NCBI GenBank assembly: GCA_947044405.1
Contig: CAMRHE010000054.1
Span: forward strand, 6,897,501-6,961,500
Length of the DNA: 64,000 bases
Direction: 5' to 3'
Source: Leptodactylus fallax
Taxonomy: Eukaryota > Chordata > Amphibia > Anura > Leptodactylidae
Shown: piece by piece, positions 1 to 11,222 of the stretch
Position numbering within the stretch: position 1 is the stretch's first letter
Layout: each line of letters opens with the position of its first letter
Made by a program: the position numbers and the translations under genes
The notes under the pieces: model-generated
Database searches by the model: none
What the model was told of the DNA's origin: nothing
What the model saw: only the letters and a program-made list of their open reading frames with translations

Positions 1-1602
1 ATAATATAAAATGGACTTAATGCCTTAGTTTGCCATTTACACATAGAAATGAAGTGCAAGGCGAGTTTTCCTCCCTGTGCTCCCTTTAGGTCCTCAGCAG
101 AGTCAGTGCATGTTTTGTCCTTTTCTGCTTCCAGCCAGAAGGAATGCGAGTCATGCACAGGCCTGAGCGCTGGAAACAAGTCGAAACAGTGTCATCTATT
201 AACGTAGTGGGCTCATGCTCAGTCAGAAGCCTATAGATGTATTTATTTCATAAAGTAGCATAAAGCTATTACCACTAAATAATCTCAGCTTCTACTTTAT
301 TAATCGCAAAGCAAACAAAAGCAAACAGACCTGCATAGAGATTGCTACAGGGCACTGTACATGAAGTAAACAAGACAAAAAGAAATTGGATTTGCCATCT
401 CTGCCCTTTATGTTATGACATGTTTATACAAAGCTATGTTCTACAAGCCGCTTAACACATTACCAGATAAAACTGTAATTATTTATTAGCTAATTTTTTT
501 AGATTTACGGCTTATGGTTGTACAGGCACTATACCGGAGATACTGCAGTACAGGGAATGAATGTTCTGGATTTCAGAGATTCTCATTTTTAATATATAAT
601 ATATATAGTTATATATAGATAGTTATATATAGATATATAATATATATAGTTCAGTTAGAGAATCTTACTGTTAGAGAATCTTAGAGTTGGTTCACACAGA
701 GGAATTTGGAGCGCATTTTGAGGATGATTCTGCCGAAAATCAGCATCAAATTCCAACTGGATTCTACTTCAATTTGTTTTCAATGGGAAGCAGTGATGGG
801 CACTTCTTTTCTTAAGCACCCTGAAAAAAAAAGCATCCTGCTTCACCCACAGAATCTATGGAGCAAGCTGATCAGCCCCATAGCGACAGATTTATTAAGA
901 CTGGCGTTTCGTACTCCAGTTTGCATAAAGGGCCTGATAAGATCAGGCCACAGCTGATTTATAAAGAGGCTTCGGACTCTTCATAAATAAGACACACTAC
1001 TGTATGTCAGAATGGAATCTATGCCAGTATAACTCATGCCAAAAAAATGGCATGATTTATAACGAATGTGTCGAGTCGAGCCAAGGCCAAGTGGCAAGCA
1101 TGGCGCAGAATGGAGGTTGTGGAGGAAAGGGCCTTGCATCAAATGTGCGCCACCAATATTATGATAAATCTCCCACCATTATGTCTGAGACTACTCAGTG
1201 AGTAAATCTGCATCAGAAAACCAAATTCTTCCATGTCAACCTACCCAAACAATAGATTTATATATGGCTAGCATGCAGTTTGTAGATGTGTGGAGCAAAA
1301 GAGCCCTTTAGAAAACGCAATGGGGCAGGTCATATAAAAAAATAAAGCACACCAATGTCCAGATTATAGTGTTTATATAGCAGAATACCAAATCATAAAT
1401 TTATATGGATTATTGGACATTTTGGACATCAGTAGCAAATATTTCCTCTCAAGTAAGGCTAATGTAGAATAAAAGTGATAAATTGCTATAGCAACCAATT
1501 TCTGTAGGTCTACAGAGGTTGCCACTAACCCTAAACCTCAAAGGTTTGAATGGGAGGGAAATCTCAGCCTAGGTGCTCTTCTATTTCACAACTTTACTGA
1601 AA
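1..1602. other. intronic or flanking DNA without gene
   Basis: No coding sequence is recognised. The only low-complexity tract is a TATATAG-type AT microsatellite at about 588-645. A GAATC duplication (ttagagaatctta twice) sits at about 655-685. Confidence 0.6.
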
Positions 1603-2267
1603 TTAAAGGGAGTCTATTAACACCAAAATCATTATTAAACCAGTCCCAGTACCTTATAGTGCTCAGAGCTGTGATAGCACAGCAATAATTTATTTATACA
1701 AGGGCTGATTGAGTTTGACAAAAACATTTTTTTATTCCTATGTAAATGAGCTAAGAGTGCATCAGGGAGTGTTATAGGGTGGCTGAGCATCACGGCAAGA
1801 TCTTCCACTCACTCAATATCCCTCCCCAGCAACACTGATGTAATCGGGAGTTTTCCTCTGCCTCCTCCCGAATAAAAAGGAAGATTGTGCTGCAATGCTC
1901 AGCAAATGCAGATCACTCCCCTGATGCACTATTAGCTCATTTGCATAGGAATAAAAAGCAGCTTTTTATCATAATTACTTTCAAAGGTATTTATTAAATT
2001 ACAGCACCATAAGAAGCATAGAAAATAACATGTCAAACAGGACAAGTGGTAAATTAACAAAGAGTAGGCATCAAATAACAAAGACAATATCATACATCAA
2101 ATGGTAGCTTAGAAATAAAACAAGGAAAATGGTAAACAAGGGAAAAGTAAAAACATAAAAATCAACCTGAGTCAAGGAAGAAAAAGGAGGAAAGAAGTGC
2201 TACAAAGGGCAAGGGTAGCTAAAGTGTCTAAGAATCTGCCAGGGGGAATTGAGGGAGGAGCGAAGGC

Positions 2268-4233
2268 TCAATCCAGCCACAGACAATACGGAAGGCCCGG
2301 GATGGGAGACCTGTCAACCCAGGGTGCCCAAACCTTATCAAAGATCGGGCGGGGATCTGAAATAATGGAGCTAATATTCTCATGAAGCATAATACTGTTA
2401 GCCCGTCGCACAACCTCAGCCACTGAGAGAAATGATTTTCTCCAGTTGGAGGTGATGTGAATACGGGCGACTAAGAAAATATAATGGAGTAGCTTATATT
2501 GTGCATACTTCAAAGTAGAGGGTTTAAGGTTAAGGAGAAATATGGAGGCTTGATATGGGAAGGACTGTCCAAAAATCCTATGGGTGGCCAACCAATAGCG
2601 TTGGGCATGAGGGCAGGACCACCACACATGAAGAGTAGTTCCCAAGGCATTACAACCCTGAAAGCAAAGGGGCAAAACGGTGGGAAAAAATTGGAGGATT
2701 CTATGGGGAGCCAAATATGTCCTGTGTAGAACTTTTAAAGAGGACTCCATGAGGGTGACCTGCCAACTGCTTTTGCTAATAGATGTGCAGCAATCCACCA
2801 ATTGGGCTGGGGTCAGGGTAATTTCGAGGTCACGCTCCCAGACCATGATAAATTCATTACTGTCAGGGGGAGGAGCAATGAGCAATCCATAGATATAGGA
2901 AAGGGAACCCTTATCAGCTGATCTAAACAAACATAACCTCTCAAAGCTAGTGGGAGAGATCTCTGGATTGAGTGGGACAAGGAAACATAGAAAGTGAAAT
3001 ACCTGTGCAGTTTGAAAGGCCTCTGAGGGAGGCGGGGAAAACGTGCTAGTAAAATAGTCTTTGGTGAAGACTCGCCGGTTACAGAGGAAGTCGTGAAGGC
3101 GGCGAAAGTATGCATGTCTCCACCAAATAAACACCTCGGGAGAGAGGCCAGGGGAAAAAAAAAATATTGGGATTAGAGGTGAAATCGGGCTTTGCAATCA
3201 GGGCTGTGGAGTCGGAGTCGGAGTCGGTGCCTATTTTGGTGGAGTCGGAGTCGGTATAAAATGGACCGACTCCGACTCCCAAAATATATAATAAATTGGT
3301 ACAGTTAGTAGTACAATGCAGTATGTGCTGAATATATTTTCATAAGAATTTGGGAAAATGATGAAATGTTGAAAATGATGAAATGTCCTGTAAAGGTCTG
3401 TTCTATTCCTCATATAATGATGGGACTGAGTTCTGAGTGAACCTATAAGGTTTAGCAGTGCCAGGGCTGTGGAGTCGGAGTCGTGGAGTCGGAGTCGGTG
3501 CCTATTTTGGTGGAGTCGGAGTTGGAGTCGGAGTCAGGGGAAATTGAGGAGTCGGAGTCGGAGTCGGGGCTTTGGCGTACCGACTCCACAGCCCTGTTTG
3601 CAATCCATACTGAATACGAACCCTCCGCTATAACTGCAACATGTAGTCAGTCACCTTCGCGGCAACCGGAAGGGTGCAGGCCACAGACCATGGGGCCCAT
3701 AAAAGGGCCTTCAGGGAGGTGGGAGCCACCAATTCAGATTCTAATGTTACCCATTGGGGTAGGACGTGGTCACCATGGATAGCACTAAGTTGGGAAAGCT
3801 GGGCGGCTACATAATATCTGTAAAGATGGGTGACTGATAGTTCACCCAGTCTGATATGATAAAGCATAACACGGCGTCTTATACGAGGTCTTTTATAGGC
3901 CCAAATAAAATTAAATATCTCAGTCTGAAGGGCAGCAAGGGAAGCATAGGAGACCGGAGTCGGGAGAGTGCGGAAAAAATATTGGTTAAGAATATGGGGT
4001 AAGGTAACCATTTTGATGGAGTGGCCACGTCCTATACAAAAAAGGGTAAAGCAGTGCAATGCAACTAAGTCCTTAAGGAGTTTTGGTATCAATATGGCAT
4101 AATTCCATTTAAAGTGTGCATCTAAGGAGTTACAGAGGTTAAAGCCTAAACAGGGAAGATATTTGTCTCTAGTTTGAAAGCCAGAGTTCAGGGAAATTAA
4201 TTTAGCAGTAGCAGGTGGAACATGGCAGTGCAT
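2268..4233 (-). pseudogene. LINE ORF2 C-terminal fragment, interrupted
   Basis: There are two open pieces on the minus strand. One, about 4233-3628, contains hydrophobic post-RT sequence such as TLPHILNQYFFRTLP and EIFNFIWAYKRPRIRR. The other, about 3197-2268, carries the C-terminal zinc-knuckle-like pattern CFQGCNALGTTLHVWWSC typical of L1/Tx1 ORF2 proteins. They form one coding region cut by the hAT insertion. Endonuclease and the YxDD reverse-transcriptase core are absent because of 5' truncation. The element cannot be active. Confidence 0.8.
3199..3596. mobile_element. hAT-type MITE with CAGGGCTGTGGAGTCGG ends
   Basis: Perfect 17-bp terminal inverted repeats CAGGGCTGTGGAGTCGG are flanked by an 8-bp target duplication tttgcaat (3191-3198 and 3597-3604), which defines a hAT-superfamily insertion. 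Subterminal GGAGTC repeats are dense. A second copy of the left end begins at 3463, so the right third looks like a small 134-bp unit with its own pair of ends. Confidence 0.85.
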
Positions 4234-4354
4234 TTTTTATCATAATTAAGCACCATTCTACTAACAAATTATAGCAGTACGCTCACGGCTCTGAGTACTA
4301 TAAGGTACTTTGGCTAGTTTAATAATGTTTTTGGTGCTGACTGACTCTCTTTAA

Positions 4355-5500
4355 GGTTAAGACCCCACATAGCAAAACGCAGCTGAAAAACAATGCAGAG
4401 AAATATTAGGTGAAAACACGTTGTATTATTTTTCTGCAGCATTTTCATTGAGCTTTTGTTTTGTTTGTTGAGGTATGGGAAAAATTATTGTGATTCCATA
4501 GATAAAATTATCATGCTGCGTTGTTTAAAAAACACATGTGCTTTTGAAAACACTGCTTTTTTTTTTTTTTTTTAACGTGATGTGTGGTTGAGATTAAATA
4601 TAATCTCATTCGGTATTGTTGGTATTGTAAAATGCAGTTCATTTTTATTGATGGCCTATACTCAGGATAGGTCATCAATAAGAGATAACCAGAGGTCCCA
4701 AACCCAGGACCCCTGCTAATCAGCTGCCCCAGCAGTCACGCAACATAACTACTTCTAAGTGACAAGGCTGCAGTTACACCACAACACGCTCACTATAAAA
4801 CAGATGTTTGGACACTCATTAATGCCAGAAACCCCCTGATCTTTTATTGATGACCTATCCTGAGGACAACCACTTTAATTATTGTTTTAGATTCTGGCCA
4901 ACACTGGAACCAATACTTCATTCATATACATCTTTAGTACTGTAAAAAACAATGTTTAGTGGACATCAAGTGTACACTATATGGACAAAAGTATTGGGAC
5001 ACCCACACATTACATCTATGGGAGCAGAGTTTTTTGTCAGGCAGCAAAAAACTGCTTCCGATTTTTGAAGCAGATTTGTAACCTTTTTTGAAGCTGTTTT
5101 GGAAGTGTTTTTGCCTAGTATACAGAGCTCTATTTCCTAAAATTTATAGTGCTTTATGAAGTGTTTTTATTTTTTTTTTTCAAAGAACTGCCTCAAAAAT
5201 CTCTTGTTTTTTCTGCCTCCCATTCATTTCTATGGGAGTTTCAGCTGGAATCTGCCTGAAGTTAGGACAGGATGCTTCTTTTTCCTGCTAGTTGAAAAAA
5301 AATCTGACACTGCCTCAAATCAGAATCTGCCTCTAAATCTGCTCCAAAAACTCTGTGTGAACATACCCTTTTATGCTCCATGTACAAACGGAACGGATGT
5401 CATCTGTGATTTTCACTGACCCATACATTTGAATGAATTGATTGAGCCGCAAATAAGGACAGGTATATGGCATGCACCTTAACTTAACTCCTTTCTAAAG
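4355..5500. repeat. cluster of diverged interspersed repeats
   Basis: About 4355-4615 is a copy of a family recurring in the window (ccccacatagc + aaaacgcagc + terminal tracts). About 4637-4885 is a second family with the inverted pair attgatggcctatactcagg / cctatcctgagga. A Tc1-like terminus, ctatatggacaaaagtattgg, stands alone at 4978. About 5390-5450 is a fragment of a family also seen at 28.14 kb. No coding function. Confidence 0.55.
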
Positions 5501-5795
5501 CCCAGACACACATCTGTAAAAAACCACATATGTGTGTATGAGGTCATAGAAATGAATGAGTTTGTACTTTTATCTGCAATTGCAGATGAAAACTCTGATC
5601 GTGTGCATTGAGCATTACAGTAACCACACTGGAATTTAGTGAGCTCTTTAGAATGACCCATTCTATCACAAATGTTTGTAAAGGCGGACTGCATAGCTAG
5701 TGGCTAGATAATACACATTTGTAGTGATGAGACTGAACAAAACACCTGAATTCAATGAATAAGATGCGTATCCCACTACTTTTCTCCATATAGAG

Positions 5796-7011
5796 CAGGG
5801 GTAGGCAACCTTTTTTGTTCGGCGTGCCAATTTTAAGAAAAAAATAAAAAATGAGGTACTCAGAGTGCCGGTCAATAATTGTACGACCCCTAAACTACCA
5901 CAAACCATAACACAGAAGGCTGCCACCAGATGCTTTAGGACACATGCGTTTACTGCTATACTGCTATTTCCTGGGATTCTCCTATACTTTCCGATTAGAA
6001 GCAATGAAAGTACATGTACAGCCGCCAATTAGTGGTAAATGTATGTGTCCAGGAGCACCGTATGACAGCATTCTTATGGTATAAAAACACTATGTATCTG
6101 GATGCAGCTATATTCTTAGGCCACTGGAACTTTTAGCTTGATGTAAATCTGCGTTCACATAGTGCGGCCCCTGCACACCGTATTATGTCCCATAGCGGCT
6201 CCTACACACTGTATTATGTCCCATAGCGGCCCCTGCACACCGTAGTATGTCCTATAGCGGCCCCTGCACACCGTATTATGTCCCATAGCGGCTCCTGCAC
6301 ACAGTATTATGTCCCATACCGGCCCCTGCACAAGGTAATATGTCAGATAGTGGCCCCTGCACACAGTATTCTACCCCATAGTGGTCCCTGCACACGGTAT
6401 TATGTCTCATAGTGGCCCCTGCACACTGTATTATGTCTCATAGCGGCCCCTGCACACGGTATAACAGTCTAACTTTTATAATTGTCGCCACTCACTAGCT
6501 ATAATTATACTGTGGGGTCTCTTCAGACCCCAGAGTATAATAAGCAGAGGGCCAAGAGAGGTGGCAAACATAAAAAAACATTGTACTCACCATTCCATGC
6601 TCCGCAGCCGCTGTGTTCTCTTGGGGCGCTTCTGCCTGTAGTCAGCGACAGCTGATTGGTTCTCATGGGTCACGTCGCGTCATTATGCGTAATGACGTCG
6701 GACGTGACCCCAGAGATCGTGTCAGCTGTCTCTTACGTCAGTCAAGTAGAAGCACCTGAAGAGAACACAACGGCTGCAGAGCGCAGGAAAGGTGACTTAC
6801 ATTGTTTTTTTTTTATGTTTCATCACTTCTCCTGAGTCTCCGCTTATTATACTCGGGAATCTGAAGAGACCCCCGAGTATAATAACAGCAGTTTCATTTT
6901 GGCCGTGTTTGGTCCGATCGAAACTGCTGTGTGAGGACTCGGGTCGCTGTGCCAGGGAAATATGCCTTGCGTGCTGCTCTTGGCACGCGTGCCGGAGGTT
7001 GCCGACCCCTG
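5796..7011. mobile_element. non-autonomous hAT element with internal minisatellite
   Basis: The ends CAGGGGTAGGCAACC and GGTTGCCGACCCCTG are near-perfect inverted repeats, flanked by the 8-bp target duplication atatagag (5788-5795 and 7012-7019). The 1.2-kb body has no transposase. It carries a 31-bp minisatellite (6166-6463) and a large inner palindrome (about 6505-6900). It lies in the intron downstream of the CH2 exon and ends 97 bp from it. Confidence 0.88.
6166..6463. repeat. 31-bp minisatellite inside hAT element
   Basis: About nine to ten copies of a unit like cacaccgtattatgtcccat + agcggcccctg, with single-base variants between copies. Confidence 0.85.
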
Positions 7012-7108
7012 ATATAGAGTATATCTGATCTCTTAGACACTGTGCAGTAACATTGTAAACTACAAAGGAATAAAACAGTGCCCCAATACTATATGCACAT
7101 TCACTCAC

Positions 7109-7275
7109 CTGTATCTATGAATGATGGCGTTAAAGAGACGACCGTCTCGCCAGCATGTGGTAAAGTTTTCACATCGAATTCCACTGTAGCCTTCAGTAGC
7201 CTGCTGTGTCCAAAGAAGAAGCTTCTCTTTGGCTGACATATCCTCTGACTCTCCAGTAACATGGATGTCAGAAAT
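7109..7275 (-). CDS. DST: DST exon, start of CH2 domain ([14 protein letters not shown]...)
   Basis: This is a 167-nt exon that starts phase 0 and leaves two bases of the last codon. It reads [18 protein letters not shown], then [20 protein letters not shown] and ends [14 protein letters not shown](R). The acceptor is ctgtttcag and the donor gtgagt. The LLLWTQ...[17 protein letters not shown] pattern is the start of the second CH domain of the plakin actin-binding domain. The [10 protein letters not shown] linker and CENFTTC point to DST. It is the common acceptor for both the CH1-containing transcript (from 38444) and the CH1-less transcript (from 10505). A Tc1 relic begins 40 nt upstream of the exon. 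Confidence 0.96.
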
Positions 7276-7315
7276 CTGAAACAGAACGAGTAACAACTAT
7301 TACTTTGTTCATATA

Positions 7316-8050
7316 CACACGTGGACAAAATTGTTGGTACCCCTCATTTAATGAAAGAAAACCCCACAATGGTCACAGAAATAACTTGAATCTGACAAAA
7401 GTAATAATATATAAAAATTCTATGAAAATGAACAAATGAAAGTCAGACATTGCTTTTCAACCATGCTTCAACAGAATTTTTAAAAAAAGAAAACTCATGA
7501 AACAGGCCTGGACGGAAATGATGGTACCCTTAACTTAATATTTTGTTGCACAACCTTTTGAGGCAATCACTGCAATCAAACAATTCCTGTAACTGTCAAA
7601 GAGACTTCTGCACCTCTCAACAGGTATTTTGGTCCACTCTTCAGGAGCAAACTGCTCCAGTTGCCTCGGGTTTGAAGGGTGCCTCTTCCAGATGGCATGT
7701 TTCAGCTCCTTCCAAAGATGCTCAATAGGATTTAGGTCAGGGCTCATAGAAGGCCACTTCAGAAAAGTCCAATGTTTTCCTCTTAGCCATTCTTGGGTGT
7801 TTTTAGCTGTGTGTTTTGGGTCATTATCCTGTTCCAAGACCCATGACCTGCGACTGAGACCAAGCTTTCTGACACTGGGCAGCACATTTCTCTCTAGAAT
7901 CCCTTGATAGTCTTGAGATTTCATTGTACCCTGCACAGATTAAAGACACCATGTGCCAGATGCAGCAAAGCAGTCTCAGAACATAACAGAGCCTCCTCCA
8001 TGATTCACAGTTGGGACAGTGTTCTTGCAAGCATTGTTCTTTTTGTTCTT
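7316..8050 (-). mobile_element. Tc1-like transposon relic, one end missing
   Basis: It begins TA-CACACGTGGACAAAATTG (TA at 7314-7315) with the same terminal sequence as the element at 21838. It runs through terminal repeat and transposase 3' half, then fades near 8050 with no second end. The retained terminus lies 40 nt upstream of the acceptor of the DST CH2 exon. Confidence 0.8.
7535..8050 (-). pseudogene. Tc1-like transposase C-terminal fragment
   Basis: The minus strand reads [20 protein letters not shown] then [17 protein letters not shown] and [14 protein letters not shown], ending ASKGCATKY. These are the second Asp and the Glu motifs of the DD34E catalytic domain. The N-terminal DNA-binding half and the first catalytic Asp are missing. 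Upstream of 7936 the frame is broken. Confidence 0.9.
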
Positions 8051-10504
8051 CTGTTCTCTTATTGGAATAGAATAACATAAAGAACAGTAAAGACAGATAC
8101 GACCAATGAAACCCCACAGAATTCATTATATGACCCCAGTACAGACCTCACCACTCAAATACATAACTTGTACTTCAATTACAGCACAGTGCCCTAAGGC
8201 AAATAAAAAATAACAAATTTCCCTGTCGCACGTAGAAAAACAAAATATCTCTACAATGCCCATATCCATACAACTAGCCAAATGTACTCAGAATCAACAG
8301 ACAGGTAAATCCTTGTTCAATCCTCTACACTGCAGTATATGTGTATATCTACAGTATATGGCATACACAGAATTTTACTACTGCTTGTTACATCTACAAC
8401 CAGTTTGTAATTTGTGAGATCAGTCTATGTTAGCCCTAAGACCTCATCGAATGCAAAAGATGATGTCATTAAGGCTGGGTTCACATCATCTGTTTTTTCG
8501 GTCCGACTCTCCGTTGTTTGGGTCCCCCCGACGGACCTGAATGACAGAGAGCCCGATGCTAGTGAGAACCTAGCTTAAGTGGACCACAACAAAAAATTTA
8601 CTGTTATTTTATTTAAAATCAAATACCAGTTACATCCTACATTTCATATGCATCACGGCAGTCAATGCAACACTTTGGCTAGGGCCACACGTTGTGGAAA
8701 AGCTGCTTTTTCTGTTGCAGATTTTGCTGCATTTTGAGACAAACCCAGGAGTGGCTAAAAAAGGAAAGAGAAGTATAAAGGAAGTGATTACACATCTTCT
8801 GCTCAATACATGCCTAGCTTTGGCTCAAAAAAACAGCAAAATCTAAAAAAAAAAAAAAAGATTTTCCACAATGTGAGTCATTAGCCTTAATGGTCTTTCA
8901 TGACAAATAATACTGATGACCTGCCCTCAGATGGAACACCAAACCCATTAAAAGTCAAGAGACATCCCCATACACAGCGATTCCTAACCCCAGCATAGCT
9001 TAAACATCACACCAAAACCAGCATGTAGTAATACTATGGGTCATAATAGTCACAATAATAATAGTAATAACTTTATTTATACAGCGCCAACATATTCCGC
9101 AGCACTTTACAAATCAGAGGACATATGAACAGATAATATGAGACATTACAATGTGACAAAGAAATAAACATATCAAACAATAGGAGTGAGGGCGCTGCTC
9201 ACAAGAGCTTACAATCTATGAAGGGGACATATCAAATAACCCCACCTATGCTACAACACCTAGAAGAACAGTTCTGCCTCTCTACTTGTACCTGTTAGGA
9301 AAAGACAGCAACCAGCACATTGCATTATATTATCAAGAGATAATACAGTACATCAACACATCAGTAGACCAATCAGATAATGGTCAGTAAAGCAAACATA
9401 ACACAGAGTATACATCACTAAATGGGGGGTACTAACCCATATTGAGTAGGGACTCTATAAATGGCCATTAATGGCTACATATCTAAAGTTGCTTACTGGA
9501 GAGTTTGGCCTCCACCCCCACACATTCATCTGAATAAAGCTACTTTCACAGACCATCAAAAAATAGGTCATGTCCTATTTTTACCCGTTTTCACAGATCC
9601 CTCAATATACTCAAATGTATGAGGTGCAAAACAGCTGTGAAATTGTTTTCGTGTCATGTGAATGTACCGATGGGTTTGCAGAAATCATTGCCACTAGAAC
9701 AACCTCATTCACACCGTATTTTACATCATCATATTTTATATCACGCTTTACCATTTCTTTCTATGGCCCCACACACATGACATTGATTTTCATGGGTCCA
9801 TGTGGGGACCATGAGCCCAGGCCACAAAACTCAAGGCAGGTCATAATTCTGTCCATTTTGCAATCTGGACTCATTGAAGTGTATGGATCTGTGAAAGGCA
9901 CAGACGGCACACACATGCCATTGGTGCGCTGTCTATTCCGTTTATCAAGGAACCATACAAGCACATGTGCATGTAGCCTAAGGTTACCCACTGCTGTAGA
10001 ATGTACTTTACAAATGATAATCAGATAGACTGTTTTGTAGTTTTTACTTGAAAGAAAAATATAGAATTTTCCCAGTGCAGTACTATGACTTTCATAGCAT
10101 AAGGTACTATAATTACACAGTAGAAGAACTGTCATATATAGCACTGAATACTGCTCACAAGCAGGCGGTGCCATCACGTGCACATACAATGACTCTTCAG
10201 GCATGTACAAGGACACTGCTCATAATGCCAGGGTTCCTGCAGCAACGCTCTGTGCTTAACAGCCTTTATATTTCAGTAATCTGCTTCCAATGACCAAACA
10301 ACAACTACCTTAGAATGTGCCATAAATACCAGATCAAAGTTCAGCTGCTGGGAACTTTTTCTTTGTGAAGGTCTTAGGCATTAGGATTTACTAGCTTGTA
10401 ATTTACAGCTTGCATTACCCATTTCTTGAGCTGTTACATTTGAAATAGACATGTATAGGCACAAGAATAGCAGCCTTATTGGTCGAGATAATAGTTTTAG
10501 TTAC
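8051..10504. other. DST intron with interspersed repeats
   Basis: There is no gene. Repeat copies: about 8472-8578 (aaggctgggttcacatc... family), about 8670-8890 (gccacacgttgtgg... with poly(A)), about 9045-9225 (tttatttatacagcgccaac signature of a widespread vertebrate repeat), and about 9540-10000 (SINE-like, rich in cacatga/tcatgtg). Confidence 0.55.
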
Positions 10505-11222
10505 CTGACAAGCTGGAGAAGGAGCACAGTGCACCTGTTCATCTTTTGGCACATGAGGTAAAGATGCAGTATAAGAAGGCCTGGCTATATCACAAGCTGT
10601 GAAGTACCGGGCATGTACAAGACAACCAGTGCTCTTCACTTTTTTCACCCCCCTTCACATCACTACTGCATCGTTCTTCTGAAAAGTAACCGATATGACA
10701 TTTCCATTGCGCTGTAATGCGGTCTATGGATGACAGGCTAGAAGCTTTTGTCTTATAACAGGCATCCGCACAAGGAAGGAATGTTAATTTATTTGGAATG
10801 TTTGGGAAAGAAAGTTGTCTGCTTGCAGCAAAGTTTTCCAGGGAAGTAACTTCCTTTTGTGCACTAGGCTTAGTGCTAACATTGTAAGATTCACAGTGTA
10901 AAGGTACAGGGTTATCCTTGACCAAAGAGCTGATACTTAAGCCATGCTTGAGGGACTTCTGTTCATCTGTGGGACTTTTGGAGTAAGCACAGCTGATAGA
11001 AATAAGGAAGTCCTCAGGGTTATAGCCATGTCCTTTCTTCTCTGCATCAGCTTTTGTGGCTTCAGCTCCATCACAATTCTCTGCCTCTTTCCTTTTGTCT
11101 GATCTTCTTCTTTTGAAAAACTTCCTGCCTGAAGTATTTTTAGCTTGAGCAAAAGGAGCCTTTGCTGGATCAAAATAGTATTCCTCCTTCTCAGCTCGCA
11201 CACATCCACAGACATTGCCCAT
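10505..11222 (-). CDS. DST: DST alternative first exon encoding an acylated N terminus (CH1-less isoform), frame broken
   Basis: Translation from the ATG at 11222 begins MGNVCGCVRAEKEEYYFDPA. Gly2 and Cys5/Cys7 are the pattern of N-myristoylated and palmitoylated proteins. The published CH1-less 'isoform 3' of BPAG1 starts with such a unique, myristoylatable segment, and I recognise this start as that type. A basic RRRSDKRKE stretch follows, then a serine-rich region. The donor at 10505 (ttgtcag then gtaact) is phase 0, matching the phase-0 start of the CH2 exon at 7275. However, ATG to donor is 718 nt, one more than a multiple of three. The ATG frame stops at 10590, and the frame that reaches the donor (...VPKDEQVHCAPSPACQ) opens just after a TGA near 10650. 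The switch falls at a GGGGGG...AAAAAA stretch at about 10640-10655, so one extra base is likely, either a real lesion or a sequence error. An upstream in-frame extension begins with TTG and is not a start. Confidence 0.8.

Larger units (their letters stand above)
1978..4233 (-). mobile_element. 5'-truncated Tx1/L1-type LINE with 15-bp target duplication
   Basis: A direct repeat tttttatcataatta flanks the insert (1963-1977 and 4234-4248), the mark of target-primed reverse transcription. Inside, the minus strand encodes the C-terminal part of a LINE ORF2. The 3' end on the minus strand is near 1978 and has no long poly(A). The insert sits inside the TTAA MITE and is itself interrupted by a hAT MITE at 3199-3596. 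Confidence 0.8.
1607..4350. mobile_element. piggyBac-type (TTAA) MITE, split by a LINE
   Basis: The left end TTAA-AGGGAGTC (TTAA at 1603-1606) and right end GACTCTCT-TTAA (TTAA at 4351-4354) are inverted copies that stay alignable for over 100 bp. For example, ACCAAAA...ATTATTAAAC, TACCTTATAGT and CTCAGAGC occur on both arms. The TTAA direct repeat is the target site of piggyBac-like transposons. An internal foldback around 1725-1957 (ATTCCTATGTAAATGAGCT against AGCTCATTTGCATAGGAAT) adds more pairing. There is no transposase. The element proper is 1607-1977 plus 4249-4350; the rest is a later LINE insertion. Confidence 0.7.

Noticed and set aside
2268..3197. 309-codon minus-strand frame as a host gene
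   Set aside because: It has a zinc-knuckle C terminus and post-RT words of a LINE ORF2 and lies inside a target-site duplication.
6155..6463. Regular spacing here and at 33.2-33.8 kb as a CRISPR array
   Set aside because: Units are contiguous near-identical minisatellites without unique spacers, inside hAT elements of a vertebrate genome.
1..7108. Search for the next DST CH2 exon (PDLIDMN-type sequence)
   Set aside because: I read the minus strand for it and found no convincing match, so it is probably beyond the left edge.
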